64,000 bases of DNA, from positions 62,001 to 126,000 of the forward strand of contig CAVYBR010000011.1 in the NCBI GenBank assembly GCA_963766765.1. Direction: 5' to 3'. The stretch is from JACCQS01 sp963766765. GTDB taxonomy: Bacteria > Actinomycetota > Actinomycetes > Mycobacteriales > Geodermatophilaceae. Of this stretch, positions 9,596 through 23,082 are shown piece after piece (the stretch's first letter is position 1; every line of letters starts with the position of its first letter). The notes beneath the pieces were generated by a model, which did not search any database, was not told where the DNA came from, and was given only the letters and a program-made list of their open reading frames with translations. The translations under genes and the position numbers were made by a program.

Positions 9596-10293
9596 GCTTT
9601 TGGCCCGTCCGGTGCCGTCTCGCTCCGCGACTCGGTCTCGGCCGGCGGCTCATACGTCGGGGACTCCGGCGGCTGGGCATGCTGCGGTGCGGGCTTGGCA
9701 GGGGTGGCCATTTCGGGCGGCGCTGCCGCATCCTTGTCAGGGACTTGCTTCGGCGGCGCCGTCTGCTTCGCTGGGCCGGCCTTCTTGGCGGGGGCTGCCG
9801 CTTTCTTCGCCGGGGCCCGCTTGACCGGCGCGGCCTTCTTGGCCGGTACTTTTTTGGCCGGGGCTTTCTTGGCCGGTGTCGACTTCTCGGCCGGGGCTTT
9901 CTTGGCCGGTGTCGACTTCTGGGCCGCCGGTGCCCGCGCGGCGCTTGATGGTGCGTTGCCTGACGGTGGGACTGTCGAGCCGGCTCCGGCACCCTGTTGT
10001 TCACCCGGGCGCTGGGCGCCTTTATCCACGCGGGCTGACGGAGTGCGCCGATTTGGCGTGGTCGTCGCCGGTGTGCTCGGCTGGACAGTGGTCCGTACCC
10101 GGGCGGTGGAGGTCCTCCGAGTCCGCGGCTTGGTGCGGACCGAGTCCAGCTTGCGCTTGACCTGCGCCACTGCCTCCGGACCGTGCTCGCGGACTCCTGA
10201 GACGGTGGCTTCGATCACCCGACGCGAGTTCCGGACAGCGTCCTGCGCAACCCCCTTGACGACCTCGGCGACGGCGTTCAACCGGTCATTCAC
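9592..10293 (-). CDS. Histone H1-like Lys/Ala/Pro-rich protein
   Basis: A 233-residue protein. The first 60 residues are a predicted helical region (NDRLNAVAEVVKGVAQDAV and onward) that may form a coiled coil. The rest is low complexity: basic and Thr/Pro-rich, then repeated PAKKAP/PAKK units at about residues 125-185, then a Pro/Glu-rich tail. The basic repeats resemble bacterial histone-H1-like tails that bind DNA or RNA non-specifically. The function is unknown. GTG start. It lies in the HAD-tlyA interval and overlaps the next small gene by ATGA. The DNA shows matching repeats, and this composition alone is weak evidence for homology. Confidence 0.7.
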   Translation of the reverse strand: MNDRLNAVAEVVKGVAQDAVRNSRRVIEATVSGVREHGPEAVAQVKRKLDSVRTKPRTRRTSTARVRTTVQPSTPATTTPNRRTPSARVDKGAQRPGEQQGAGAGSTVPPSGNAPSSAARAPAAQKSTPAKKAPAEKSTPAKKAPAKKVPAKKAAPVKRAPAKKAAAPAKKAGPAKQTAPPKQVPDKDAAAPPEMATPAKPAPQHAQPPESPTYEPPAETESRSETAPDGPKA

Positions 10294-10355
10294 GACGGTC
10301 CCCCATTCTGTGCGTCGACGCCGGGGTTCACTGGAGAGTTCCGGACACCGCGAGG

Positions 10356-11435
10356 TTAGTCGCCTGAGGCAAGCCCTAGGCGTTTGAGCACCGTTCTAGC
10401 GCGTTCGTCGGCAGCCTCCGTGCGCGTGCAGCCGACCTCCCAGGCCAGGACGGCCAGTGCCCGGAGTGCGTCGCAGTCGTCCTCGGTGAGTGTCGACCCA
10501 GCCGCCGCCTCGGCGGACGGAGTCCCGTTCAACGACGTCAGTCTCAAGGCATCGTCGTCGTACGAGACCCGCCAGTCGCCGCAACGAGCCTCAGCTGCCA
10601 CGCGCTCGACGGCAGGATGCTGAGTGAGGATTCCGCCGAGGTCGGGAGCCACGTAGGTGGGCCGCTGATCCACGCGTGCGCCCAGGAGATCAGCCGGTCT
10701 TGCCAATCCGGAGAACACGAGCAGGCTGGGCACCCCCACGCGGTGGGCACCTTCGATATCGGTATCCAACCGGTCGCCCACCACAATCGGCCGGCGGGCC
10801 GCGGTGCGGCGGACGCATTCGGCGTGCATGGCCGGCTCGGGCTTGCCGGCCACGACTGGGACGGCGCCGGTTGTCCGAGCGACGACCTGTACGAAGCTGC
10901 CATTGCCCGGGAGGGGGCCGCGCGGCGAGGGGAGCGTGGAGTCGGTGTTCGTGGCCACCCACAGGGCACCGCCGCGTACGGCCACGCAGGCCTCGGCCAA
11001 CATTGCCCAGGACAGCTCCGGGTTGTATCCCTGGACGACGCCGGCGGGACCTTCGTCGGCTGACCAGACCGCACGCAAGCCGACCAACTCCACCTCGGCC
11101 GCCAAGGCTTGGGTTCCGGTGATGAGGACCGCCGAGCCAGCAGGTAGGCGATCGCGAAGCAGCCGACTCGCTGCCTGAGCTGATGTGATGACCTCGTTGT
11201 CGCTCGCGGGGATGCCCAACTCGCGAAGATGATCCCCGACCTGCTGCGGCGCTCGGGCGGCGTTGTTGGTCACGTAGCCGAACCGCATCCCCAGGGCCAC
11301 GGCCTCGGTGATGACCTCGGATACACCCGGAACCGCCTCTGGCCCGACATAGACCACGCCGTCCAGATCCAGCAGACCGACGTCGTAGGTGCTGACCAGT
11401 CGATCTTTGCTGGCCTGCAGCGGTAGCGGAGCCAT
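10356..11435 (-). CDS. HAD-IIA family phosphatase (NagD-like)
   Basis: A 359-residue HAD-superfamily hydrolase. Motif I is DLDGVVYVG near residue 22, the VTNNAARA motif follows, GKPEPAMHAECVRR supplies the catalytic Lys, and VVGDRLDTDIEGAHRVGV carries the acidic motif IV. The subclass IIA cap is typical of sugar-phosphate or nucleotide phosphatases (NagD, Rv1692). Rv1692 is a D,L-glycerol-3-phosphate phosphatase in mycobacteria, so that activity is a reasonable guess here. The ATG overlaps the TGA of the upstream hydrolase (TGATG). About 75 extra C-terminal residues follow the HAD core, as in the actinobacterial homologs. Confidence 0.88.
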   Translation of the reverse strand: MAPLPLQASKDRLVSTYDVGLLDLDGVVYVGPEAVPGVSEVITEAVALGMRFGYVTNNAARAPQQVGDHLRELGIPASDNEVITSAQAASRLLRDRLPAGSAVLITGTQALAAEVELVGLRAVWSADEGPAGVVQGYNPELSWAMLAEACVAVRGGALWVATNTDSTLPSPRGPLPGNGSFVQVVARTTGAVPVVAGKPEPAMHAECVRRTAARRPIVVGDRLDTDIEGAHRVGVPSLLVFSGLARPADLLGARVDQRPTYVAPDLGGILTQHPAVERVAAEARCGDWRVSYDDDALRLTSLNGTPSAEAAAGSTLTEDDCDALRALAVLAWEVGCTRTEAADERARTVLKRLGLASGD

Positions 11436-12133
11436 CAGGCCGGAACCGTCTCGCGCAGCCATGCCGATACGCAGCCGACCAGGTCGCCTCGAGCCGGGCC
11501 GCGGCCCGACTCCCTGCGTCGGGCGAACTCGTGGTCGGCGTCTGCGATGGCAGCGATGCGGATCGAGCCAGGTAGATCCGGGAAGTCGGCCGGACCGCCG
11601 AACTGGTCCCGATCGCCTTGGACCACCAGGGTGGGGACGCCGCTCCCCCGCAGCTCGGGCAAGCGCGACTGCTCTGGACGCCAGGGAGGATGCAGTGGGA
11701 ACGCGAGGGCAAGGCATCCGAGCGCCCGTACCGACATCGCCGTCCGGCAAGCGACCCTGGCGCCGGAACTGCGTCCGCCAACGATGAGCGGGGAACCGTT
11801 CCGTAGCTGCGCGACCACGTCCAACCAGCCCTCGTCCAGCACCGCAGCGCGGTCGGCAACCTTCTTTCCCGATACCCGCCAGGGCTGTTCGATGCGTACG
11901 ACGTCGATGCCCGTACTGGGTAGGTCGGTGGCCAACCACTGGAGATCACGGGCGTCGGCGCCCCCACCGGCTCCGTGCCCCAAGAGCAACATTGCCCAGG
12001 GGTCGCGCGCCGGGGAGCGAATCAGGCGAGCCGGTCCGTGCCGGGTCTCGACGAGGCTCTGCTCGTGGCCGCCGGCGGGCCGCACGACGGGACCGGTGTG
12101 CATCACGAGAGGAATAGTGCCCGACCCGGCCAA
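11435..12133 (-). CDS. Alpha/beta hydrolase (Tex30/KANL3-like)
   Basis: About 232 residues with an alpha/beta-hydrolase core: LLLGHGAGGGADARD (oxyanion region), the nucleophile elbow VGGRSSGARVACR (G-x-S-x-G) at about residue 120, an Asp in GDRDQFGG and a late His in ADADHEFA. The substrate is unknown; the family contains carboxylesterases and uncharacterised enzymes. The start is uncertain: TTG at 12133 is the longest option, with GTG/ATG at 12106/12103 as alternatives. A GGAGG lies about 16 nt upstream of the TTG. The gene is divergent from the DUF1015 gene and overlaps the downstream HAD gene. Confidence 0.75.
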   Translation of the reverse strand: MAGSGTIPLVMHTGPVVRPAGGHEQSLVETRHGPARLIRSPARDPWAMLLLGHGAGGGADARDLQWLATDLPSTGIDVVRIEQPWRVSGKKVADRAAVLDEGWLDVVAQLRNGSPLIVGGRSSGARVACRTAMSVRALGCLALAFPLHPPWRPEQSRLPELRGSGVPTLVVQGDRDQFGGPADFPDLPGSIRIAAIADADHEFARRRESGRGPARGDLVGCVSAWLRETVPA

Positions 12134-12158
12134 TTCGGCCAGCGACTAACCTCCGAAA

Positions 12159-13476
12159 GTGCCCATCGCCGGATCCGGGGCCGCCGCAACAGGGGCCCGC
12201 ACAGAGGGGGACGGTCTCGAGCTGTCTCCGTTCGTGGCAACGCGCTACCGCGACCCGGCCCGCCTCCCGGCGTTGACCTCTCCGGCATATGACCTCATCG
12301 ATCCGAGCGAACGGGAGAACTTGGCGCGTTCGGATGAGCACAGCATCGTGCATCTGACGCTGCCCACATTCGGCGCTGACGATGCCAAGCGGCGGTTGAT
12401 CGCGTGGCGGCAGCAGCAGGTCCTCGTGCCGGACCCGGCGCCGGCGCTGTTCGTGCTACGACCTTGCCGAGGAGCCGGCCGGGCCGCAACGGCTGTCCAC
12501 TCGTGGATGGGTCGGGTCGATAGCCCTTGTTCCGCCCGGCTCCCCCGCTGTTTCACCGCATGAGGCCACGTGGCCGGGTCCCGTAGCGGATCGCCTGCGG
12601 CTGCTCGCTGCGACGCAGGCCAACCTCGAGCCGATCGTGCTGACCCACGATGGGGGGCCCGCGGGCGCCGACGAGCTCGCTGGGCAGTACGTGAACGGGG
12701 AAGCACCGATCATCGATCTCGTGGACAACGTCGGTGTTCGCCATCGCTTGTGGCCGGTGGCAGACCGGGCCGACATCCAGGCCGTTCAAGCGGACTTCGC
12801 CGGCCGCCGAGCGGTCATCGCCGACGGCCATCACCGATACGCGAGCTATCTGGACTACCAGGCGCTGCAGCACGGAACCGCTGCGGGGCCAGGGCCGTGG
12901 GATCGTGGCCTTGCCCTGCTGGTGCCCACCGACGCCCACGGTCCACAGGTGCGGGCCATCCACCGCGTGGTGCCCGATCTCCCGCTGGAGCGGGCGGCAC
13001 GGGCCGCAGCAAGTGCCTTCGAGATGACGGCTATCAGCCCGCTGACTGCGGGCGCGGCTGATCAACTGTTGGCCGAGGCCCAGGACATCACGGTCCTGCT
13101 CACCGACGGCACGCACTGGGTTGTCCTGACCAAGCCGGATCGGGCCGCACTGCTGGCCACGACCCCAACAGAGTTGGCCGCCGCCTGGTGGGATCTGGAC
13201 ATCGCACTCGTGGACGCCGGATTGATCGAGGGGCTCTGGGCCGCGTCCGGCACCGTTGCGCTGCGACATTCCACCGCGTCCGCGGTGCAGACCGCTCGAG
13301 ATCGGGCAGGGGTGGCTGTCTTGGTCCGCCCCACGGCCGCAGCGACCGTCCTGGACGTTGCCGCTCGGGGCGTCCTGATGCCGCGTAAGTCCACCTTTTT
13401 CGTCCCGAAACCACGCACCGGGCTGGTGTTGCGTTGCTTCGTCGACGAAGTGGACTATCCGGCTCCTGTCGTCTAG
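12159..13476 (+). pseudogene. DUF1015-family protein, frameshifted
   Basis: The N-terminal part (LSPFVATRYRDPARLPALTS, PAYDLIDPSEREN, SIVHLTLP) reads from the GTG at 12159. The remainder (ADGHHRYASYLDYQ, VRAIHRVVPDL, STFFVPKPRTGLVLR) reads one frame later to 13476. The family-type continuation LFVYDLAEEPAGPQRL is recovered if one base is removed at about 12455 (GTGCTACGAC). Without the shift the gene would encode about 438 residues. DUF1015 proteins are widespread and uncharacterised; the HHRY motif suggests a catalytic centre related to SerR-type proteins, but I would not assign a function. It is the only plus-strand gene between 1 and 23 kb. Confidence 0.8.
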
Positions 13477-13507
13477 CTGGGGCCGACTCAGTCCTCAGCC
13501 GACGTCC

Positions 13508-13891
13508 TCAGCCGACGCCCTCAGCCGCAGCCTTCGGCCGCCGACTCGGCTTGGCGGTCGAGGCACGGGAAACGCGTCGGACCGTCCGCACCTCGACCTC
13601 GTACACGTTGACCTTCGCTGGCCCCTCCCGCCAGAAGCGATGATGCAGGGCACCGTGCAGATCGAGGACATCTCCGGGCACCCATCCGGTGGCTGCCTTG
13701 ATCGTTGCCGCCCGGCTGCTCACGCAGTCGATGAAGTCCGACTTCTGTCGTCGAATCAGCTCCGGTGCCCGACTCACCGAGAGCCGAAAGCCGACCGCCG
13801 CTTCGCCGTCCGGCAAGGTCTTCGGTATGGGCGGTGCGTGCAGCCGGCCGATGAGATGCACTTCGTTGGTCTCGACGATCGACAGGCTCAT
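13508..13891 (-). CDS. Single-stranded DNA-binding (SSB-like) protein
   Basis: A 127-residue OB-fold protein. NEVHLIGRL at the start of strand 1, GFRLSVSR and DFIDCVSSRAATIKAA correspond to the SSB core, and VYEVEVRTVRRV ends the fold. A basic C-terminal tail (TAKPSRRPKAAAEG) replaces the acidic DDDIPF-type tip of replicative SSB, so this is an accessory SSB paralogue rather than the main one. The start chosen is the ATG at 13891; upstream in-frame residues do not look like SSB. It lies between DUF1015 (convergent) and the TPR gene. Confidence 0.75.
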   Translation of the reverse strand: MSLSIVETNEVHLIGRLHAPPIPKTLPDGEAAVGFRLSVSRAPELIRRQKSDFIDCVSSRAATIKAATGWVPGDVLDLHGALHHRFWREGPAKVNVYEVEVRTVRRVSRASTAKPSRRPKAAAEGVG

Positions 13892-14064
13892 TGGGTTCCG
13901 ATCCGTGCGTGGCGAGGCCCCCGTTGGGCACTCGTGACTACGGAACAGGGCTCGTCGAATCCCGAGCTCGACTAGCTTGGTTGGCGTCATCTGTGGATTT
14001 CCCACGGCGCGATGGTTCGTTCAGCCACCGGCTGTGGAACGCCGACGGCTTGTGGGCAGGAGTC

Positions 14065-15849
14065 TCAGCCCTCGTCAGGTACGTCTCTGTCTTCGGACAG
14101 CTCTATGTCTTCGGACTGCTCCAGGTCCTCGGACAGCTCTAGGTCGTCGGAGCGCTCTTGGTCTTCGGGCAACTTCCCGGTCAGTCCGGCTCGCTCGCGG
14201 GCATCGGTGCGTTCGGCGTCGTCGGATTCGGCGATCGCGGTGAATTCCGCCAGCGCTTCCGCTTCGCGGCCGGCAGCTTCCAGGACGTCGGCGTAGGCAT
14301 ATCGCAGCCTGACGAGGTCGTCGTCGTCGACTCCGGCACCCTTCCGAAGAGCGGCGAGCGCATCGCGCAGCACGAGGATCGCGCCGCTCAGCTCACCGAG
14401 ATCGCGTCGGGCTCCGGCCTCGACGATCTGCTGCTCGACCCACTCGGAGTGCCCGGGGTGGCTTCGGGGGGCCTCGCTCAGCAGGCGAAGAGCTGCATCC
14501 GGACGGCCGGCGGCCCGTTCGCAGTCGGCCAGGACCGCGAGATATTCGGTCCGTCCGGACAACCGCCGATAGGCACGGAGCTCACGGGAGGCCTCGGCGT
14601 ACTCACCGGCGTGGTAGGCGGCCACACCCACTGCCTCCCGAACACAAGCCAGCCGCGAAGCGCTCGCCCGGGCGGCACGAGCGTGGGTCAGAGCAAGCTG
14701 CGGGTCTTCATCGAGAAGTTCACCCGTGGCGACCAGGTGCCCGGCAACCTTCGCCGCATTGCCAGGGGCCAGGGAGGACAACTCGTCCCGGACTGCGTCC
14801 TCGAGGAGATCCGGCCGGGCCCACTCCGGAATCGGCGGTCCGGCGTCGACCGCGCGGGCCGGAGCCTCGGTGCGCGGCTGTGTTGTCCGTGGACTGCGAC
14901 CTTGGCCCGGCGCCTGACGTTGTCCCGAGCCCTGACGTTGGCCCTGCTGGCCGGTCCGCGGCGCGGAACGACCGGTTCGCGGTTCGGCACGACCGCGCGA
15001 GCTGTATGACCCACCGGCCCGATCGGCGCGCCCTGTCGAGGCACCCCGGGAACGGTCCCCGCCCGGCTTGCTGTCGCTATCGCGTGCGGCGCCGTGCGAA
15101 CGATCGCCCTGTGACCTGTTCCGATCCCAGGAACCACGCCCGATCGAGCCCTCACGGGCCGGTGCTGCGCCGCTGGAGGCATCTGAGGAGCGGGAAGATG
15201 CGGGTCTCCCCGTCCGGGCACCTCGTTCCGCTCTGCCCTCGCTGGATCGGCTTCGCGGGGCGGAGTCGCGGTCCGGTCGGTCGTCGCGGTCCGGTCGGTC
15301 GGCGGAGAAGCCGCGTGCGCCCCTTGGCGTGCCTGCCCGCCCAGCCGACGGCGAGCGACCGGTCGTACGGCTACGACCGGAGGTCGCGGCGCGGCCCGTG
15401 GGGCTACCGCGGCCTGTGCTCGTGGGACGGCCAGCCGTTCGTCGACCACTCCGGTCTGCGCTGCCGCTGCTTTGTCCGGATTCACCTGACGAGGTCGACG
15501 ACGACGGCCGTCGTGGGCTCGCGCTCTTGCCTCGATTGCCGGCGGTGCCGGATGCGGACCATCTGGAGGCACCCGGCTCCTGCCGGGCGCCGCGGACCTC
15601 GCCACGGCCGGACCCGGCACTGCGTCCGCGAGCCTGAGACTGACCCTGACCACGCGCCTGACCCTCACTCTGACCTCGAGGTTGACCCTGACCCTGTCCG
15701 CGAGGTTGACCCTGTCCTTGAGTTCGGTTTTGACCGCCGGCACCGCGGGCGCCGCTGGCACCGGACCTGCCCTGAGCCGCGCTCCCGGATCGGCCGCTCG
15801 GCCGGCCGCTGCGCTCGGAGCGACCGCTCCCACGCGATGGCGTGCTCAT
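14065..15849 (-). CDS. TPR protein with long low-complexity N-terminus
   Basis: A 594-residue protein. Residues 1-340 are almost entirely Ser/Gly/Arg/Gln/Pro in repeated QGQGQPRG, SGRSG and DRPDRD units and are predicted to be disordered. Residues 342-555 form a conserved helical TPR-like domain (EWARPDLLEDAVRDELSSL, ARAARASASRLACVREAVGV, EYLAVLADCERAAGRPDAAL). The tail is acidic with short ELSED/EQSED repeats. The C-terminal domain matches the actinobacterial Rv1691-type TPR protein found between tyrS and the HAD gene. The start is the ATG at 15849, 5 nt from AGGAG. The function is unknown; it may be a scaffold. The basic disordered arm suggests RNA or DNA contact. Confidence 0.82.
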   Translation of the reverse strand: MSTPSRGSGRSERSGRPSGRSGSAAQGRSGASGARGAGGQNRTQGQGQPRGQGQGQPRGQSEGQARGQGQSQARGRSAGSGRGEVRGARQEPGASRWSASGTAGNRGKSASPRRPSSSTSSGESGQSSGSADRSGRRTAGRPTSTGRGSPTGRAATSGRSRTTGRSPSAGRAGTPRGARGFSADRPDRDDRPDRDSAPRSRSSEGRAERGARTGRPASSRSSDASSGAAPAREGSIGRGSWDRNRSQGDRSHGAARDSDSKPGGDRSRGASTGRADRAGGSYSSRGRAEPRTGRSAPRTGQQGQRQGSGQRQAPGQGRSPRTTQPRTEAPARAVDAGPPIPEWARPDLLEDAVRDELSSLAPGNAAKVAGHLVATGELLDEDPQLALTHARAARASASRLACVREAVGVAAYHAGEYAEASRELRAYRRLSGRTEYLAVLADCERAAGRPDAALRLLSEAPRSHPGHSEWVEQQIVEAGARRDLGELSGAILVLRDALAALRKGAGVDDDDLVRLRYAYADVLEAAGREAEALAEFTAIAESDDAERTDARERAGLTGKLPEDQERSDDLELSEDLEQSEDIELSEDRDVPDEG

Positions 15850-15911
15850 GAGGACTCCTCTCGTCGGGCGCACCCAATGGTGCCTCAGCAGGTCAGGTCG
15901 CAGACAGCGAA

Positions 15912-15944
15912 GAGGGGGCCGGTGCACAAGGCACCAGCCCCCTC
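15912..15944 (-). terminator. rrn operon intrinsic terminator
   Basis: On the minus strand a 14-bp stem (one G-U pair) with a 5-nt loop lies just downstream of the 5S gene: the arms are 15931-15944 and 15912-15925 and the core is GGGGGCTGGTGC/GCACCGGCCCCC. A modest T-containing stretch follows. It separates the rRNA transcript from the TPR gene. Confidence 0.85.
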
Positions 15945-15956
15945 GATGGAAGATGT

Positions 15957-16073
15957 CCGGCGGCGTCCTACTCTCCCACGCGGTCCCCCGCGCAGTACCA
16001 TCGGCGCTGAGAGGCTTAGCTTCCGGGTTCGGAATGGGACCGGGCGTTTCCCTTTCGCTATGGCCGCCGTAAC
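15957..16073 (-). rRNA. rrf: 5S ribosomal RNA
   Basis: The minus strand carries the typical actinobacterial 5S sequence, including ACGGCGGCCATAGCG at the 5' end, CCCGGTCCCATTCCGAAC, and GGGAGAGTAGGACGCCGCC at the 3' end. Length is about 117 nt; the ends are accurate to a few bases. Confidence 0.95.
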
Positions 16074-16149
16074 TCTATGAAGATGTGGCCGTCGGCCTGC
16101 GTACCTCGGAACCGCACAGTGGACGCGTAGACACAGACGAATTTGCAGT

Positions 16150-21205
<5,056 letters not shown>

Positions 21206-21675
21206 TGTTTGATCTGGCTATGGACAGCGAGCTGACACTCGCTATCTCATACCAAAGGAATCCCTTCCGAGGATTACAAGCGGACGCACAACGCAGGCAT
21301 GCAATGAAGCAGCAAGAGTTGAGCGCCAACATCCCCGGACGGGGTATTTCTTGGCACTGACTTTTTGGCACGCTGTTGAGTTCTCAAAGTGCGGACGCGC
21401 ACCGACGCCAGCCTCTCGGCAGGTGTTCGGGGCAACCTGAAAAATGTTACTCCATGCGGTCACGCCGGTCAAACCCGGGGGTTCGACTTGATCAAGGCTT
21501 CGGTGGGGGCCTCGCGGCCCGCTTCGACGCTCAGGATCGGCGCGGCGTGGGCAAGACTAGCAGCCCATCCACTGCGCCTGGCAACGGTCCCCGCCGCGGC
21601 GAGTCGCGCAGCTGCCGGGGATCGCTCGGCGCCAGATTCAGCGACCGACACTCGGGTCCGACGAGCACAGGTCTT
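21206..21675 (-). other. rrn leader and tyrS-rrn intergenic region
   Basis: A gap of 470 bp. Nearest the 16S gene is the transcribed leader, with the conserved box TGTTGAGTTCTCAAAGTGCG (about 21374-21393) involved in rRNA processing or antitermination. The promoter lies at 21444-21472. Between the promoter and the tyrS stop codon I see no convincing gene or tRNA. Confidence 0.7.
21444..21472 (-). promoter_or_regulatory. rrn promoter
   Basis: On the minus strand TTGACC (-35, 21467-21472) is separated by exactly 17 bp from TAACAT (-10, 21444-21449), a near-consensus sigma-A promoter about 240 bp upstream of the 16S gene. The transcript then enters the leader with the conserved processing box. 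Confidence 0.8.
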
Positions 21676-22956
21676 TCACGGCCGGCGGATGCCAGCGACC
21701 TGACGCTTTCCCCGCCGCAGCACCAGGAAGCGGCCGTGGATCCAGTCTTGCTCGGTCGGAATCGCCTCCGGATCGGAGATGCGCTCGTTGTTCAGGTACG
21801 CACCGCCCTCCGCCACGGTGCGCCTGGCCTGGCTGAGGCTGCTCGCGAGACCCGCGCTCTGCAACAGCGCGGCAAGGCTCGGCGCAGGTCCGTTCAGGTC
21901 GGTCAACCCGATTTCGACCAGGGCAGCAGTCAAGGGGTCCGGGTCGAGCTCTCTGAGGTCGCCGCCACCGCCGAAGATCGCGATCCCGGCGGCCTCGACC
22001 TGCTGTCTGGTTTGGTCACCGTGGACCAGCGTGGTCAATTCCCGGGCCAGCGCGCGCTGTGCCTTCCGCTCCCCCGGCCGGTTGCTCGCCGATTGCAGGA
22101 GGCTGGCAATCTCGTCAGCGGGCCGCTCGGAGAACATCGGCAGCCACGCTCGAATGTCCGCGTCGTCGGCGTTCAGCCAGAACTGGAAGAAGGCGTACGG
22201 CGAGGTCAAGGTCGGATCGAGCCAAATCGTGCCCGACTCGGTCTTGCCGAACTTCTGGCCGTCGGCCTTGGTCACCAAGGGTGTGGCGAGCGCGTGGACC
22301 CGGGCGCCCGCCACCCGGTGAATGAGGTCAACTCCGGCCGTCAGGTTTCCCCATTGATCCGACCCACCGGTCTGCAGCGTGCAACCGTGCCGGCCGAACA
22401 ACTCCAGGTAGTCCATGCCCTGCAACACCTGGTAGCTGAACTCGGTGTAGCTGATCCCCAAGGGTGAGTTGAGTCGGGCACTCACCGCCTCCTTGGCCAA
22501 CATCTTGCCGACCCGGAAGTGCTGTCCGATGTCGCGCAGGAAGTCGACGGTCGACAGGGAAGCGGTCCAGTCCAGGTTGTTCACATAGATCGGAGCGAGC
22601 AACCGCGGATCCTCGGTCGCCGGCTGCTCGAGGAACGGGCTCACCTGCTTCCGGATGCGGTCGACCCACTCCTCAACCGTGGCGCGGTCGTTCAGCACCC
22701 GCTCCGAGTTCGGGTTCGGGTCCCCGATCAGTCCGGTGGCCCCGCCGATCAGCACGATCGGCTGGTGGCCGGCCCGCTGGAGGGTGCGCAGCACCATGAA
22801 CTGCAACAGGTTGCCGGTATGCAGACTCGGCGCCGTCGGGTCGAACCCGCAGTAATACGTGACCGGGCCGGCCGCCAACGCCGCCCGCAGCGCTTCCTCA
22901 TCGGTGGAGAGTGCGATCAGACCGCGCGCGGCCAGTTCGTCGAGCACATCGGTCAC
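21676..22956 (-). CDS. tyrS: Tyrosyl-tRNA synthetase
   Basis: A 426-residue class I synthetase charging tRNA-Tyr. The HIGH-type motif is HTGN in PTAPSLHTGNLLQF near residue 45, the tyrosine-binding YQVLQGMDYLELF and GGSDQWGNLTAG follow, and the KMSKS-type motif is KFGKT near 235. A C-terminal S4-like domain (residues 350-426) is complete. The start is GTG at 22956 because homologs begin near TDVLDELAARG; the frame is open further upstream but those residues look non-coding. The gene lies immediately upstream of the rrn operon and divergent from the pirin gene. Confidence 0.95.
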   Translation of the reverse strand: MTDVLDELAARGLIALSTDEEALRAALAAGPVTYYCGFDPTAPSLHTGNLLQFMVLRTLQRAGHQPIVLIGGATGLIGDPNPNSERVLNDRATVEEWVDRIRKQVSPFLEQPATEDPRLLAPIYVNNLDWTASLSTVDFLRDIGQHFRVGKMLAKEAVSARLNSPLGISYTEFSYQVLQGMDYLELFGRHGCTLQTGGSDQWGNLTAGVDLIHRVAGARVHALATPLVTKADGQKFGKTESGTIWLDPTLTSPYAFFQFWLNADDADIRAWLPMFSERPADEIASLLQSASNRPGERKAQRALARELTTLVHGDQTRQQVEAAGIAIFGGGGDLRELDPDPLTAALVEIGLTDLNGPAPSLAALLQSAGLASSLSQARRTVAEGGAYLNNERISDPEAIPTEQDWIHGRFLVLRRGKRQVAGIRRP

Positions 22957-23054
22957 ACGGACAAGTCTGCCGCACCGCCGCGGTGGTCTCTGCCGCACAC
23001 ACCGGCCCGCGGCCGGTCCGGCGGAATAGGTGGCCACGCGGCCGCATTGAACTA

Positions 23055-23068
23055 GTTGCATCTGCAAC
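23055..23068. promoter_or_regulatory. Palindromic operator upstream of pirin gene
   Basis: GTTGCATCTGCAAC is a perfect inverted repeat (GTTGCA/TGCAAC, 2-nt centre) ending 14 bp upstream of the pirin ATG, just before the ribosome-binding site. Its shape resembles operators of MarR-family repressors, which often read GTTGC-N-GCAAC. No regulator gene is adjacent, so the protein that binds here is unknown. Confidence 0.5.
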
Positions 23069-23082
23069 CAGAAGGAGTAGCC

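Noticed and set aside
10356..11939. HAD gene extended to 527 codons
   Set aside because: The extra N-terminal codons overlap the alpha/beta hydrolase on the same strand and lack family similarity; ATG at 11435 overlaps the hydrolase stop in the usual way.
22519..23055. Long open frame antisense to tyrS
   Set aside because: High-GC third-position effect opposite a strongly conserved gene; no domain, poor start.
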